A stretch of 64,000 nt of DNA, from positions 4,167,820 through 4,231,819 of the forward strand of contig DS990592.1 of the NCBI GenBank assembly GCA_000155695.1, in the 5' to 3' direction. Shown here in pieces: positions 43,327 to 53,077 of this stretch. A program made the position numbers and the translations under genes. This DNA is from Verrucomicrobiia bacterium DG1235 (GTDB lineage Bacteria; Verrucomicrobiota; Verrucomicrobiia; Opitutales; Opitutaceae). Each line of letters begins with the position of its first letter. Position 1 is the first letter of the stretch. The notes below the pieces were generated by a model. The model had not been told where the DNA came from. It searched no databases and saw nothing but the letters and a program-made list of their open reading frames with translations.

Positions 43327-46300
43327 ATGAAATCACTCGACGTCCCTTCTCCAAGTACTGAAACAAGTCTCAATGTTGGCTTTGGCCAATCCATCCAATT
43401 GGATCCGCGCGAAGACTTGCTGGGGGGATTGACGATTGAGCGCGTCTTCACGGAAGACGGGAAGAATCCTTACGAGAGCATTGTCTGGGAGCGACGGGAC
43501 GTGGTGATCATGGACTGGAAGACCGGCAAGCCCAGCTATGAGCGTAAGGGAGTGGAAGTGCCATCTTTTTGGGCGGAGAACGCTTTGAAGATCACGGCGA
43601 GCAAGTATCTGTTTGGACGGGATCCCGATACGCCGGAGTACGAGGATTCTGTGCGGCATGCGTTTGATCGTATTGCGAATACCTATACGGTCTGGGGCTG
43701 GCGTCATGGCTACTTCGCGACGACGGGCGACGCGCTCGCATACAACCATGAGTTGAAGTATCTTTTGGCGTACCAGATGTGGGCGCCGAATTCGCCGGTT
43801 TGGTTTAACATCGGGCACTGGGAGCAATGGCGTTGGGGACGTCCGGACCTAAGGCCGACGATGGATAATCGCGGCAACAAGGCCTATAAGGCGATCATTC
43901 CGGAGGGAGATGACGACGACCGGAATCTAGAAGTGAAGGAGCTGTCGAACGCTTATACGCATCCGCAGGCCTCGGCTTGTTTCTTGATGGGCATCGAGGA
44001 CTCGATGGAGAAGATCCTCAGTCATCAGATCGCGGAAGGGGGAGTTTTTTCGAGTGGTTCGGGGATAGGCGTGAATCTCTCTTCGATTCGTTCGTCCAAG
44101 GAGCCGATTGCGGGCAAGGGTTTTGCCTCGGGTCCTATCTCTTTTGACAAGGGCTTCGATCGGATGGCGGGCGCGATCAAGTCGGGTGGAAAGACGCGCC
44201 GAGCGGCTCGCATGGTGCTGTTGTTCGCGGATCACCCTGACATCTTTCAGTTCATCTCTACCAAGAATGAGCAAGAGGACATCGGTAAGATTGTGTTGCG
44301 CGAGCATAACGTATCGGTGGCTTTGAAGAAGAAGGCTGAGGTGTTTGCGGTGAAAGGTTCGCCTGCGGAGCGGATGGCTGCGCGGATCGTGCTCGACATG
44401 CCGATGGTGACCGATCGGCAGTACGATTCCGGTATGGACGAGCTGCTTTACGGCGAGACCTTGGGGCATCAGAACGCGAATCATTCTGTGTCGCTTAAGG
44501 GCGACTTTTGGAAGGCGTACCAGACGAAGGGCGAATACGCGACGCGCTGGGTGAGCGATCCGACCAAGGTTGAGGATACGTTTAAGGCCGAGGAGATTCT
44601 CGACGCGATTGCCGAGTGTGTTTGGCACAATGCGGAGCCCGGCACCCATAACAACGACTTCATAAACATCTGGAATCCGGTGAAGTCCGACGGCGACATT
44701 TCCACCAGCAATCCTTGTTCGGAGTACCTGCATCTCAATTTCACCTCATGTAACCTTTCGAGCTTCAACGTCTTTCGTTTCTACGATCGCGATGAGAAGA
44801 AGATGAAGGTGGAGAAACTGCAGAAGGCGATTCGCCTAGCGATGATAGCGGCGGATTTGAACATCGAGGAAGGCGGTTTCCCTATCTCGGAAATCGCGGC
44901 GGGGACGTATCGCTATCGCACTACAGGGATTGGCTACGCGAATGTGGGCGGTCTTCTGATGGCGATGGGGATTCCCTATGATAGCGATGAAGGGCGCTTG
45001 ATTGCGAGTCAGTTGGTGAGTCTTCTCACTTCGACTTGTTGGAAGGCCAGTTCTGAGATGGGGCAGGAGCTCGGGGCGTATCCAAGATTTGAATCTACGG
45101 AAGCGGATCTGCGCGAAGTGCTAGAGCTGCACAAGGCGGTGCAGGATCTCTCCGGCGCGTTTGCCGAGGGGAAGGACGTCGAAAAGGAGGCGGAGGTTAT
45201 CTTTAAGAAGCGCGGCTCGCGCTTGCCGATGTCGCAGGGACTGACTGCTCTCGACGTGCTTAAAGGCTATGCGAAGAGCTTTGAGAAGCATTCGGTCGAT
45301 GCTCCGGAAATTGCAAAGCAGCTTCAGGATGTGAACGCGGCGACTTGGACTGAAGTTCTCGCTGCGAAGCGCTTCCGTAACAGCTTTACTACGGTGATGG
45401 CTCCGACTGGGACCATCTCCGCTCCAATGGGCGTCTACGACGAGGGAACGACTTCGGCCGAGCCAGATTATACTTTGGTCAAGTACAAGAATCTCTCTGG
45501 TGGCGGAATGCTTAAGATGTTTAATACCTTGGCTCTTGAGGGCTTGCGTACCCAAGGATACACTACGCATCAGGTTCGAGAAGCCGCGCTTGAGGTGGCA
45601 GGGTTGGATGGACTTTTCACGGCTTGTGACTCGAAGATGGCCGCCGTGGCTCGACACCTGAGGCACTATATGGAGGAAAGTCAGATTGGGCCGATTCGCC
45701 ATAAGTTGAACGAGCTGATTGGGTTTAAGATTGGCGATGCGAGCAAGCTGGAAGCTTGTCTGGAAGAGCTTCGTGAAAAGGGCCAGACTGGAGGGGCCAA
45801 TGATGAAGAGTCAATTGTGTTGGCAGGTGCGAGTCACGTGGAGGACATTCCTTGGCTGAAGTCTGAGCATCTTGGCGCCTTCGATTGCTCTGCTACCTCG
45901 GGCACGGGAGTGCGTTCGATCCAAGCCAAGGGGCATATGAGAATGTTGGGAGCGATTCAGCCGTTTCTTTCAGGGGCCACGTCGAAGACGGTGAATTTGC
46001 CGTACACGGCGACGCGTGAAGATATTAAGCAATGTCTGGTCGACTGCCATGAGATGGGCGTGAAGTGCGTCGCGCTCTACCGCGCCGATTCGAAGGGAAT
46101 TTCCGTGTTTAACGTAGATACGCCGGAAGGTCGGAAGTGGAATCCTGAATACGTTTGGGACGGGCTTGTGGAAGGCGTTCGTCAGCAGGTAGGCGAGATC
46201 GTGCAGGAGGCCAGCAAGCCGCGGCGCGTGCGTTTGCCCGGTCGTCGTCTTTCTCAGACTTTGAAGTTCGAAGTGGGCGGCGGGCTGATGGAAGGATTCC

Positions 46301-46821
46301 TCACGGTGGGGGTTTATCCAGACGGAAGCTGTGGCGAGGTGTTTGGTCGTGTGGGCCAGGCTGGTTCGTTCGCGAACGGAATGTTCGAGAGTTTCTGTAA
46401 GGCGTTTTCGATTTCGCTGCAGTACGGAGTTCCGCTGTCGAGTTTGGTCGAGTCTTTCCGCTACACGGCCTTCGATCCGAGCGGGTTTACGAAGGTGGGC
46501 GACCAGGATGGGGTGGCGGACCAGATCAAGAGCTGTAAGAGCGTGGTCGATGCGATGATGCAAATCCTGCAATGGCTATTCCCGGAATCGAATGGGGAGC
46601 GCTTGTTGGATTATGCGGCGAATGTCGAGCATGTCGCCAAGACCGAGAGTGGTGACGTGACGGTGACGCCGGTTGAGGCGAAGAAGAGCGACTTGTTTAA
46701 GAGTATTCAGAACAAGAGCGCGGAGTCCTGTCCGAAATGCGGCTCGATGGCTTATGTGCACGATGGCAAGTGCCGTTCGTGTCGTGACTGCGGATTTAAG
46801 GATGGAGGCTGCGGCGAGTAG
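43327..46821 (+). CDS. nrdJ: Class II (adenosylcobalamin-dependent) ribonucleotide reductase
   Basis: Makes deoxyribonucleotides with or without oxygen, using adenosylcobalamin to form the thiyl radical. The 1164-residue protein shows PQASACFLMGIEDSM, GSGIGVNLSSIRSS, the active-site NPCSEY, and APTGTISAPMGVYDEG. After the barrel come a TSCPD domain (about 960-1095, VYPDGSCGEVFGRVG) and a C-terminal four-cysteine zinc motif (CPKCGS...CRSCRDCG). Length and order match the bacterial B12-dependent RNR family. ATG 43327 is preferred. It is followed by a strong terminator and, with metH, indicates dependence on cobalamin supply. Confidence 0.95.
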   Translation: MKSLDVPSPSTETSLNVGFGQSIQLDPREDLLGGLTIERVFTEDGKNPYESIVWERRDVVIMDWKTGKPSYERKGVEVPSFWAENALKITASKYLFGRDPDTPEYEDSVRHAFDRIANTYTVWGWRHGYFATTGDALAYNHELKYLLAYQMWAPNSPVWFNIGHWEQWRWGRPDLRPTMDNRGNKAYKAIIPEGDDDDRNLEVKELSNAYTHPQASACFLMGIEDSMEKILSHQIAEGGVFSSGSGIGVNLSSIRSSKEPIAGKGFASGPISFDKGFDRMAGAIKSGGKTRRAARMVLLFADHPDIFQFISTKNEQEDIGKIVLREHNVSVALKKKAEVFAVKGSPAERMAARIVLDMPMVTDRQYDSGMDELLYGETLGHQNANHSVSLKGDFWKAYQTKGEYATRWVSDPTKVEDTFKAEEILDAIAECVWHNAEPGTHNNDFINIWNPVKSDGDISTSNPCSEYLHLNFTSCNLSSFNVFRFYDRDEKKMKVEKLQKAIRLAMIAADLNIEEGGFPISEIAAGTYRYRTTGIGYANVGGLLMAMGIPYDSDEGRLIASQLVSLLTSTCWKASSEMGQELGAYPRFESTEADLREVLELHKAVQDLSGAFAEGKDVEKEAEVIFKKRGSRLPMSQGLTALDVLKGYAKSFEKHSVDAPEIAKQLQDVNAATWTEVLAAKRFRNSFTTVMAPTGTISAPMGVYDEGTTSAEPDYTLVKYKNLSGGGMLKMFNTLALEGLRTQGYTTHQVREAALEVAGLDGLFTACDSKMAAVARHLRHYMEESQIGPIRHKLNELIGFKIGDASKLEACLEELREKGQTGGANDEESIVLAGASHVEDIPWLKSEHLGAFDCSATSGTGVRSIQAKGHMRMLGAIQPFLSGATSKTVNLPYTATREDIKQCLVDCHEMGVKCVALYRADSKGISVFNVDTPEGRKWNPEYVWDGLVEGVRQQVGEIVQEASKPRRVRLPGRRLSQTLKFEVGGGLMEGFLTVGVYPDGSCGEVFGRVGQAGSFANGMFESFCKAFSISLQYGVPLSSLVESFRYTAFDPSGFTKVGDQDGVADQIKSCKSVVDAMMQILQWLFPESNGERLLDYAANVEHVAKTESGDVTVTPVEAKKSDLFKSIQNKSAESCPKCGSMAYVHDGKCRSCRDCGFKDGGCGE

Positions 46822-46837
46822 AACCTCTGCAAGCGAG

Positions 46838-46873
46838 ATAGGGCATCAGGCGGTGCCTTATATCGATTTTTTT
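46838..46873 (+). terminator. Intrinsic terminator after nrdJ
   Basis: ATAGGGCA (46838-46845) pairs with TGCCTTAT (46854-46861, one G-T pair) around an 8-base loop. A run of seven T follows at 46867-46873 after a short spacer. It lies 16 bases beyond the nrdJ stop. Confidence 0.65.
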
Positions 46874-46900
46874 GAAGAATAATATATATACCCAATACTT

Positions 46901-47302
46901 ATGAAAAGTGGAGATCCCGAACCCATTGATGATTTGTCGCTAGTGATGGCCTCGAAGCGAAGCGCGCCTTCTCGAACATTGGAGATCGTTTCGAAGTCAG
47001 CCAACTGGCTGAAGGCGGCGCTGAAAGGAGCGGGGGTGAGTTTTAACTACTCGTCCTGCGAGGCGGAGGATCACTATGGCTACGCTGCGATATCAATTGT
47101 GAGAAAGTATCATGGCCAGCCGGCGTGTTTGGATATCAAGATAGCGGAGATTCGCGATACCGCTTATGTATTCGCCGATGTACGTTCCTTGGGTAAGTCC
47201 GAGGGCACGATGTTTCCGTTTTTTGGTGATTTGCATTCCGATGGTGAGCGTGATCTTTTGCTGCACTATATTGCCGATTTCGTGATCAGCGCGGACGTCT
47301 AG
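46901..47302 (+). CDS. Conserved-looking protein of unknown function
   Basis: A 133-residue soluble protein without signal peptide or membrane segment. I do not recognise the family. It has a polar N-terminus, then an alternating alpha/beta pattern (LEIVSKSANWLKAALKGAGVSF, YGYAAISIVRKYHG, YVFADVRSLGKSEG). An AT-rich box (ATAATATATATA near 46880) just upstream may be its own promoter, since the nrdJ terminator precedes it. The function is unknown; proximity to nrdJ is the only context. Confidence 0.6.
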   Translation: MKSGDPEPIDDLSLVMASKRSAPSRTLEIVSKSANWLKAALKGAGVSFNYSSCEAEDHYGYAAISIVRKYHGQPACLDIKIAEIRDTAYVFADVRSLGKSEGTMFPFFGDLHSDGERDLLLHYIADFVISADV

Positions 47303-47408
47303 GATCGCGGCGCGAAACTGCTCACAGAGGATACTGAGAAGACGCGTGGCGAGCAGGTGTCTTCGCTTCGCATGAGTATTGCTTTAGTCGGCGCCCATCC
47401 AGGCAGTT

Positions 47409-50330
47409 TTATTGCGTGCCGAGCTTCGCTCTGAGGAAGAAGGAGGTAGCTGGCACGGAAAGGTGTCGCCGGCTTTCCGAGCTTTGTTCGCTGGAGGGTG
47501 TGTAGGGCGTCCAGCTTTCGAGATCGGGGCTGGACTCGAGGGGGAAGTCGGAGCCGTCGGGGCGTTTGGAGATGGTGAGGATTTGTTTGGTCGAATCGGA
47601 GGGATCGACTGACAGCGTGTATTCAAAGTATGAATTCGCATCTGTTAGATCCAGGCCTGTTTCGTATTCGAAGAGGTTGGAATCTTTGTCGCCGTCTTTG
47701 TCGGCCAGGGGCCAGTAAGTGGTATCTGTGGTATCGATACCGAGTGTTTCGAGGTAGGTGAAGTAAGCGGAGTTGAAGCCTTGGGTGATGGTGAATTCGG
47801 AATCGCCAAAGCTGAGGGTGGCGGTACGGTCTTGGTTGGTGCCGTTGGCTGCGATGAGGAGGGTAATATCAGTTGTCTTCCAGCCGGATGTGGGAGTGAG
47901 GCGCAGCCAGTCCGAATCGGATTGAGCGGTCCAGTAGGTGTTGGCTTCGAGGTGAAGGGCACCTGTGGTGGCTTCCTCCTGGTAAACGGAGGTGGAGGAG
48001 CTGGGAAAGAAGCTGGCTGTGTATTGATCAAGGTTGCCGACATCGATGCCGAGGGTGTCTCGCCAAAGAGCGATGGTGGCGACGCTGGGAGCATCGGCGG
48101 AAAAGTCGATGAAGTTGTGGTGGAGATCGATGCCGTAGGTGGGGGTGATGGCTTCAAGCGACGAGATGTCGGTGATGTGATTGGCGTAGATTTGCAGGTA
48201 GGAGAGGGAAGTGAGAGTGGCGAGCGGGCTGGGGTCTAAGATGCGGTTGTTATCGATTTCGAGCCGAGTGAGGGAAGTCAGGCCTGAGAGGAAATGGATG
48301 TCTTCGATCTCGTTGTAGCGTATGGATAAGTATGCGAGATTTGTGAGATTCGATATTGGTGAGAAGTCGATTCCGGTAATGCTGTGGGCAGAGAGGATTT
48401 GGAGTTGGTTGAGGCTCTGGATGGGAGCGATGCTTTGGATGGGGTTTTCTCCAATACTGAGATCCGTAAGGGCGTCCAAGCCCGTAAGGGGCGCAAGTTC
48501 GGAGACCTTGTTGGTCTCGATGGAAAGCTGTGAGAGGATCGATAGATTCGAAAGTGGATCGATGTTTTCGATTAGGTTGTTTGGCACCTGCAACGATTGT
48601 AGTTTCGTGAGTGTTTCGAGCCCTGAAAGGTTGGAAATTGCGTTGTTGCCTGCGGAGAGGCGTTCGAGCTTCTGCAAGCTCGAGGCGAAAGCGAGGCTTG
48701 TGAGCTCGCTGTCTTCGATTGTCAGGTTTTTGAGATTCGTGAGCGAGGCAAGGGGGGCGGGGTCGAAGGTTGGGTTGGATTGTATGGTGAGCGTCGTGAG
48801 GTTTGTGAGGAGGCTGATCGGGCTGAAGTCGGTGACAGCGTGGCCTGTCAGTTGAAGCTCGCTTAGGTTCTGGGCGTATTCGAGTCCTTCCAAGCTTTTG
48901 ATTTGCTGGGACTCCTCAGGATCGTAGAGATGGCTCGTCAGGTTTGACAGACTACTGAGATCGCTTGCGGCTAGGACTCCAGTTGGTTTGACAATCGCTG
49001 CTCTAAGTAGGGCTTCTAAGGCAGGATCGAGTTCGAGTTCTGTGTAAGGATCCTGGCTGACTTCGAATGATTGTTCGTTGATCGTGATCATTGCGGAGCG
49101 TCGATCACCGGTGAGGTTTTCTGTAGCAGTTGCATTGAGGTCTGCGCTGATGTATCCAAATTCTGGATCGAGGGTTAGCCAGTCGGCGTCGGTTTGGGCT
49201 GACCAATAGGTGTTGGAGCCAATGGTAGCTACGCGTGTTGTTTGGCTGGGGTAGGTGAGAAGCGGTACTTTATAGAGGATGGAGAGGTTCGCTATTTTTT
49301 GATTGTCGATCGAAAATGAGCTGAGGCTTCCTTCGAGGAGCGAAATGGCTGCTGCATCGGAATCGAGGTCGATGAAGTTGTTGTCGAGGTAGAGGGTATG
49401 CAGCTGGTCGAGGCTGCTGAGGTCTGGGAGTGACGAGATGTGGTTGCCGCTGAGAGCGGCGTATTGAAGGTTGGGGAAGTTGGTTAGGAGATCGATACTC
49501 TGTAGGTGATTGTTGGTCGCGTAGAGTGTTATAAGATTTGTTAGATTGGAATATGGGGCGAGGGACTCGAGTTCTGTATATTGTAAATCTAGTTGGGTGA
49601 TGCTCGGTAGGTTCAGGCTGCCCGTGGGATTGGATAGTGGGTTTCGCTGTAAGCTGAGAAAGGTCAGCTTGGGTAGGGAATGGAGCTGTGAAAGAATGCT
49701 GATTTGGTTGAGTGTGAGGGATAGGGACTTGAGGGAATCTGAGTTTGATAGGAGTGATGCGTCGGCTATTTGATTGTCGCTTAAACTCAATGTTTCAAGT
49801 TTTGGGAAGTTGGATACGTTTGGCGGGGTTGTTATGTTGTTTGATATGAGGTCTAAGTATTCAAGATTTGGGTACGAATAAAGGAAGTCGACGTTTGAGA
49901 TTTTATTGAAGCCGAGTAGTAGTTGATTGAGGTTGGGCAAGTGGGGAAAGGTATCGAAATCGATATTTGGATTCTTGCCCAGATTTAGGGTCTTGAGGTT
50001 GCTTAGATTTTGAATGGGGCTGAGGTCTGAGATGTCGTTTCCAAAGAGATTCAATGTGCCGAGTGTGGTGGCGTATTGGAGTCCTTCGAGGTTGGCGATC
50101 TTGGGCCCGTAGTCCGTATCGTTATAACGGTCGTAGTTAATTGAAGAAAGCGTGACTAGCATCGAGTCGGTGATTGGGCCTTCGTTTATGTTGAGTGTTT
50201 CTCTGACGACCGCTTCAAGTGTGGCGTCTGGAAACGTGACTTCCAAAGCAGAAGTGTTTGATGAGATCCAGAGGGAGGCGAGAAGGGCGAGGAAAGCGTG
50301 CCGTAGTTTCGGAAAAGAAATGGAGGGCAT
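47409..50330 (-). CDS. Secreted twin LRR-BACON surface protein
   Basis: A 973-residue exported protein with a signal peptide (about 1-28) and two matching halves. Each half has about a dozen internalin-like 22-residue leucine-rich repeats (about 80-345 and 455-750) followed by a BACON-like beta domain (about 360-430 and 785-855) with a shared TYWSAQTDADWL/TYWTAQSDSDWL core. The second BACON domain is followed by an EF-hand-like segment (DKDGDKDSNLFEYETGLD) and a terminal domain ending SFFLRAKLG that resembles C-termini of many Verrucomicrobiota surface proteins. Role likely ligand or matrix binding. Confidence 0.85.
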   Translation of the reverse strand: MPSISFPKLRHAFLALLASLWISSNTSALEVTFPDATLEAVVRETLNINEGPITDSMLVTLSSINYDRYNDTDYGPKIANLEGLQYATTLGTLNLFGNDISDLSPIQNLSNLKTLNLGKNPNIDFDTFPHLPNLNQLLLGFNKISNVDFLYSYPNLEYLDLISNNITTPPNVSNFPKLETLSLSDNQIADASLLSNSDSLKSLSLTLNQISILSQLHSLPKLTFLSLQRNPLSNPTGSLNLPSITQLDLQYTELESLAPYSNLTNLITLYATNNHLQSIDLLTNFPNLQYAALSGNHISSLPDLSSLDQLHTLYLDNNFIDLDSDAAAISLLEGSLSSFSIDNQKIANLSILYKVPLLTYPSQTTRVATIGSNTYWSAQTDADWLTLDPEFGYISADLNATATENLTGDRRSAMITINEQSFEVSQDPYTELELDPALEALLRAAIVKPTGVLAASDLSSLSNLTSHLYDPEESQQIKSLEGLEYAQNLSELQLTGHAVTDFSPISLLTNLTTLTIQSNPTFDPAPLASLTNLKNLTIEDSELTSLAFASSLQKLERLSAGNNAISNLSGLETLTKLQSLQVPNNLIENIDPLSNLSILSQLSIETNKVSELAPLTGLDALTDLSIGENPIQSIAPIQSLNQLQILSAHSITGIDFSPISNLTNLAYLSIRYNEIEDIHFLSGLTSLTRLEIDNNRILDPSPLATLTSLSYLQIYANHITDISSLEAITPTYGIDLHHNFIDFSADAPSVATIALWRDTLGIDVGNLDQYTASFFPSSSTSVYQEEATTGALHLEANTYWTAQSDSDWLRLTPTSGWKTTDITLLIAANGTNQDRTATLSFGDSEFTITQGFNSAYFTYLETLGIDTTDTTYWPLADKDGDKDSNLFEYETGLDLTDANSYFEYTLSVDPSDSTKQILTISKRPDGSDFPLESSPDLESWTPYTPSSEQSSESRRHLSVPATSFFLRAKLGTQ

Positions 50331-50433
50331 AGTTCGGGGATTTTATTTAAGGGATTTAGAGTATTTTGAACTATTACTGAGTCGGTGTTGCGATTGGTCA
50401 ATAGGCAAAGCAACCAAGAGTTTAGTACAAAAG

Positions 50434-50453
50434 GTACGCGAGAAAACGCGTAC
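50434..50453 (-). terminator. Intrinsic terminator after the FtsX permease gene
   Basis: GTACGCG (50434-50440) pairs with CGCGTAC (50447-50453) around a 6-base loop. On the minus strand the stem runs into CTTTTGT. It lies 20 bases beyond the permease stop and before the LRR gene start. Confidence 0.6.
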
Positions 50454-50473
50454 GGATTTATTGCCCACTCAGT

Positions 50474-52828
50474 TCACTCCCGCATGAGGATTTCGAGTTT
50501 TGGGGTTTTGGTGGAGCTGCTGGCTAGGGTGAGGATGGTCGTGAAGGCGGAGACGAGAGCGATGGATATGATTATGGCAGAAAGGGCGGGCAGGTGGATG
50601 TTGTAGAGGTCGGCCTTGAAGGCGTAGAGGCCGAGGTAAAAGATGGCGACGCCGCAGGCGAATCCGATGAGGGTGATTTTTAGGCCTCTGAAGACTTCGC
50701 TCCAGAAGAGCTCTGTGGTGGGCTGGCCGATGGCGTGCCGGATGGCGAATTCGCGCTGGCGGAGGGCGATGATGTAGCTTTGGTAGCCGTAGATTCCGCT
50801 TAGGGAGAGGAAGAGTCCGACGAGGCTGAGGGTGAGGAGGATAATGAAGCCGAGCCGAGGGGCGGCGAGGATCTCATCCCAGATTGTATCGATGGTTTCG
50901 ATACTGACGATGACGGCTTCAGGATCGATTTCTTGGATTTTTTCGGAGATGAGGCGGCCGTGGATTTCGGGAAGGACGGGGTGGGAGAGGAAGAGGTTGA
51001 GGACGAAGCGGTTTTGGTAGAAGGGGATGTAGATTTTGGGGCGAATATTGCCGCTGACGGTATCGGGCACGTTTTGCACAACGGCGACTATTTCGCCGAA
51101 TCCAGTCCCTTCCCAAGGGGCGATGCGTCGGCCGAGGGGTTCGGTGTCGGGGAATTCCTTGTCGGCGTAGGCTTGGTTGATGATGTACTTTTCGTGGGGC
51201 CATTTGGTGGCGTCTTCGCGGAGGAAATCGCGGCCTTTGTAGATATCGATACCCATGGTTTCGAAATAGCCGGGCGAGACGAAGGCAGCGGAAATCCATT
51301 CCGGCTCTTCTTTTTTGGGTTCGCCTTCGACCATGATTTGACCGCCGCCGCTGTTATGTAGGGGGAGTGCGTTTGAGGTGGAGTAGGCTTCGACTCCGCC
51401 TAGCTCGAGGAGAGCGTTGCCGATGCGGTTGAGGCGATTGCTGACTACGTTTGAGTATTCGGTTTCCTGTGACGCGAGGGCCATGTTGATGCAAAGGAGC
51501 CGTTGCTCGTTGTGGCTGGCTTTGACGGAGCCTTCGCTTTGCAGGGAATTGAGGAAGGCGCCGCAGCCGAGGATGCAGACGGTGACGAGGGCGACCTGGA
51601 AGATGACTCCGGTGATGGAGAGCCTGTTCTTTGCTGAGTAGCGAGAGCCGGCAGCTCTTCCTCGGGTGAGCAGGCTGTCGCCTGCGGAGAAGAAGGTAAT
51701 GAGCGGAAAGCTGACGTGTAGTGTGACGAGCATGACAAGCATGGTTGTCAGTATCGCGAGAGGGAGGGGTTCGACGAGGCGGCTGAGCGGAATGACGCCG
51801 TAGTTGACTCCCCAGAAATAATTGTAGAGCTGGACGATGGTTACGGAGCAAAGGGCGACACCGACGATTGAGACGACTACGAGGTTTGAGAATCCGCGCA
51901 GGAAGCGAAAGAGGATGTGCTTGGGGCGGGCTCCGAGGGCTGCCATGACTTTGAGGTCGGCGGAGATGGCGACGCTGCGGGTGACGAGCATCAGCAGTTG
52001 GTTGACGGTGCCGAGGAGGAAGAGGAATCCGGTGACGAGGAAGAGGACGAGGAAGAGGCGATACATGCCCGGACGGCGTTGTATCCGGAAATCGGTTTCA
52101 CTGAGTACTTTGGCCGAGTAGGTGAAGCCGAGGCGTTCTTTGACGTCTTCGAGGGCGGCTGCGATTTGCAGGTTGGCGACGTTGGTTTTACTGGGGTCGA
52201 GGCGGGCGAGGAGCTGGTAGTTGAGGGCCCCGTCGATCTCGTATTGCCAGGAGAGTGGGTTTTGTTGGATGGGGGCCCAGACGTTTATGTCTGCCATGGA
52301 GTCCAGGAAGGGGAAGTCGTTGGTAACGATGCCGACGACTTCGAAGGCTTGGCCTTTGACGAAGACTTGGGCGCCTGCTTGGAAGGGTTTGCCCGGGCGA
52401 AGTTTTTCCCAGCTATTTTGGTTGAGGACGGCGACTTTGGCGGCGCCCGGTTTGTCGTCGGTATCGTCGAAGAAGCGTCCGCCGACGAGGTTGCCGTTTT
52501 TAACGACGTCGTAGAAGGAGCCGCTGGCCCAGGCGATGTCTGACCAGAGGGCATTCTCTTCGAGGTAGACGGCGATGCCGCGCTCGAGGAAGGTGGCGCT
52601 GAGGGAGTCGAAGGCGTCGCAGGTTTCCGAGAATCTGCGGAAGTCTGGGTAGCTGAGGTCGCCGCGGGAGCCTATGGAGCTGGAGATGCGATAGAGGGTG
52701 GCGGGGTCTTCCACCTTGAGGTCGCCGTAGAAGAATCGCTGCAGGAAGGTGATCATCACCAAGTTGCAGGTGAGGGTGGAGATCATTAGGAGGGCGATGA
52801 GACTCCGGTAGAGGAGGCGACTAGTCAT
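50474..52828 (-). CDS. Duplicated orphan FtsX-like permease (ADOP type)
   Basis: A 784-residue inner-membrane protein with two MacB-like periplasmic domains (about 50-240 and 425-610) and two sets of FtsX-type helices (about 255-390 and 640-770), preceded by an N-terminal helix (about 5-27). LRQREFAIRHAIGQP is the typical FtsX cytoplasmic loop. This fused two-half design matches the Acidobacterial duplicated orphan permease (ADOP) type. No ATPase or membrane fusion partner is encoded nearby. An in-frame TTG at 52867 is a less likely start; ATG 52828 is preferred. The substrate is unknown. Confidence 0.82.
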   Translation of the reverse strand: MTSRLLYRSLIALLMISTLTCNLVMITFLQRFFYGDLKVEDPATLYRISSSIGSRGDLSYPDFRRFSETCDAFDSLSATFLERGIAVYLEENALWSDIAWASGSFYDVVKNGNLVGGRFFDDTDDKPGAAKVAVLNQNSWEKLRPGKPFQAGAQVFVKGQAFEVVGIVTNDFPFLDSMADINVWAPIQQNPLSWQYEIDGALNYQLLARLDPSKTNVANLQIAAALEDVKERLGFTYSAKVLSETDFRIQRRPGMYRLFLVLFLVTGFLFLLGTVNQLLMLVTRSVAISADLKVMAALGARPKHILFRFLRGFSNLVVVSIVGVALCSVTIVQLYNYFWGVNYGVIPLSRLVEPLPLAILTTMLVMLVTLHVSFPLITFFSAGDSLLTRGRAAGSRYSAKNRLSITGVIFQVALVTVCILGCGAFLNSLQSEGSVKASHNEQRLLCINMALASQETEYSNVVSNRLNRIGNALLELGGVEAYSTSNALPLHNSGGGQIMVEGEPKKEEPEWISAAFVSPGYFETMGIDIYKGRDFLREDATKWPHEKYIINQAYADKEFPDTEPLGRRIAPWEGTGFGEIVAVVQNVPDTVSGNIRPKIYIPFYQNRFVLNLFLSHPVLPEIHGRLISEKIQEIDPEAVIVSIETIDTIWDEILAAPRLGFIILLTLSLVGLFLSLSGIYGYQSYIIALRQREFAIRHAIGQPTTELFWSEVFRGLKITLIGFACGVAIFYLGLYAFKADLYNIHLPALSAIIISIALVSAFTTILTLASSSTKTPKLEILMRE

Positions 52829-53077
52829 GGGGGGAATGCGAATTTTGGGAGGGTTCACGTCCGGCAAAGAAAGGAATCTTTAAGTAAACCAACCACAATA
52901 AACGTAAATACTCGTTCCTCAAAAATCGATTTGTTACTTGAATTTTCAATTCAGGGTGAATGATCTTGTCGCTTCGCTTCAACTTGAGGCGCCATCGCCT
53001 TAGTGCAATTGTTGGATGCTTCGTTATGCGAGTAGATACTCGTCATCAATGTTGATAATATTCGGTGAAAGAGAGGC

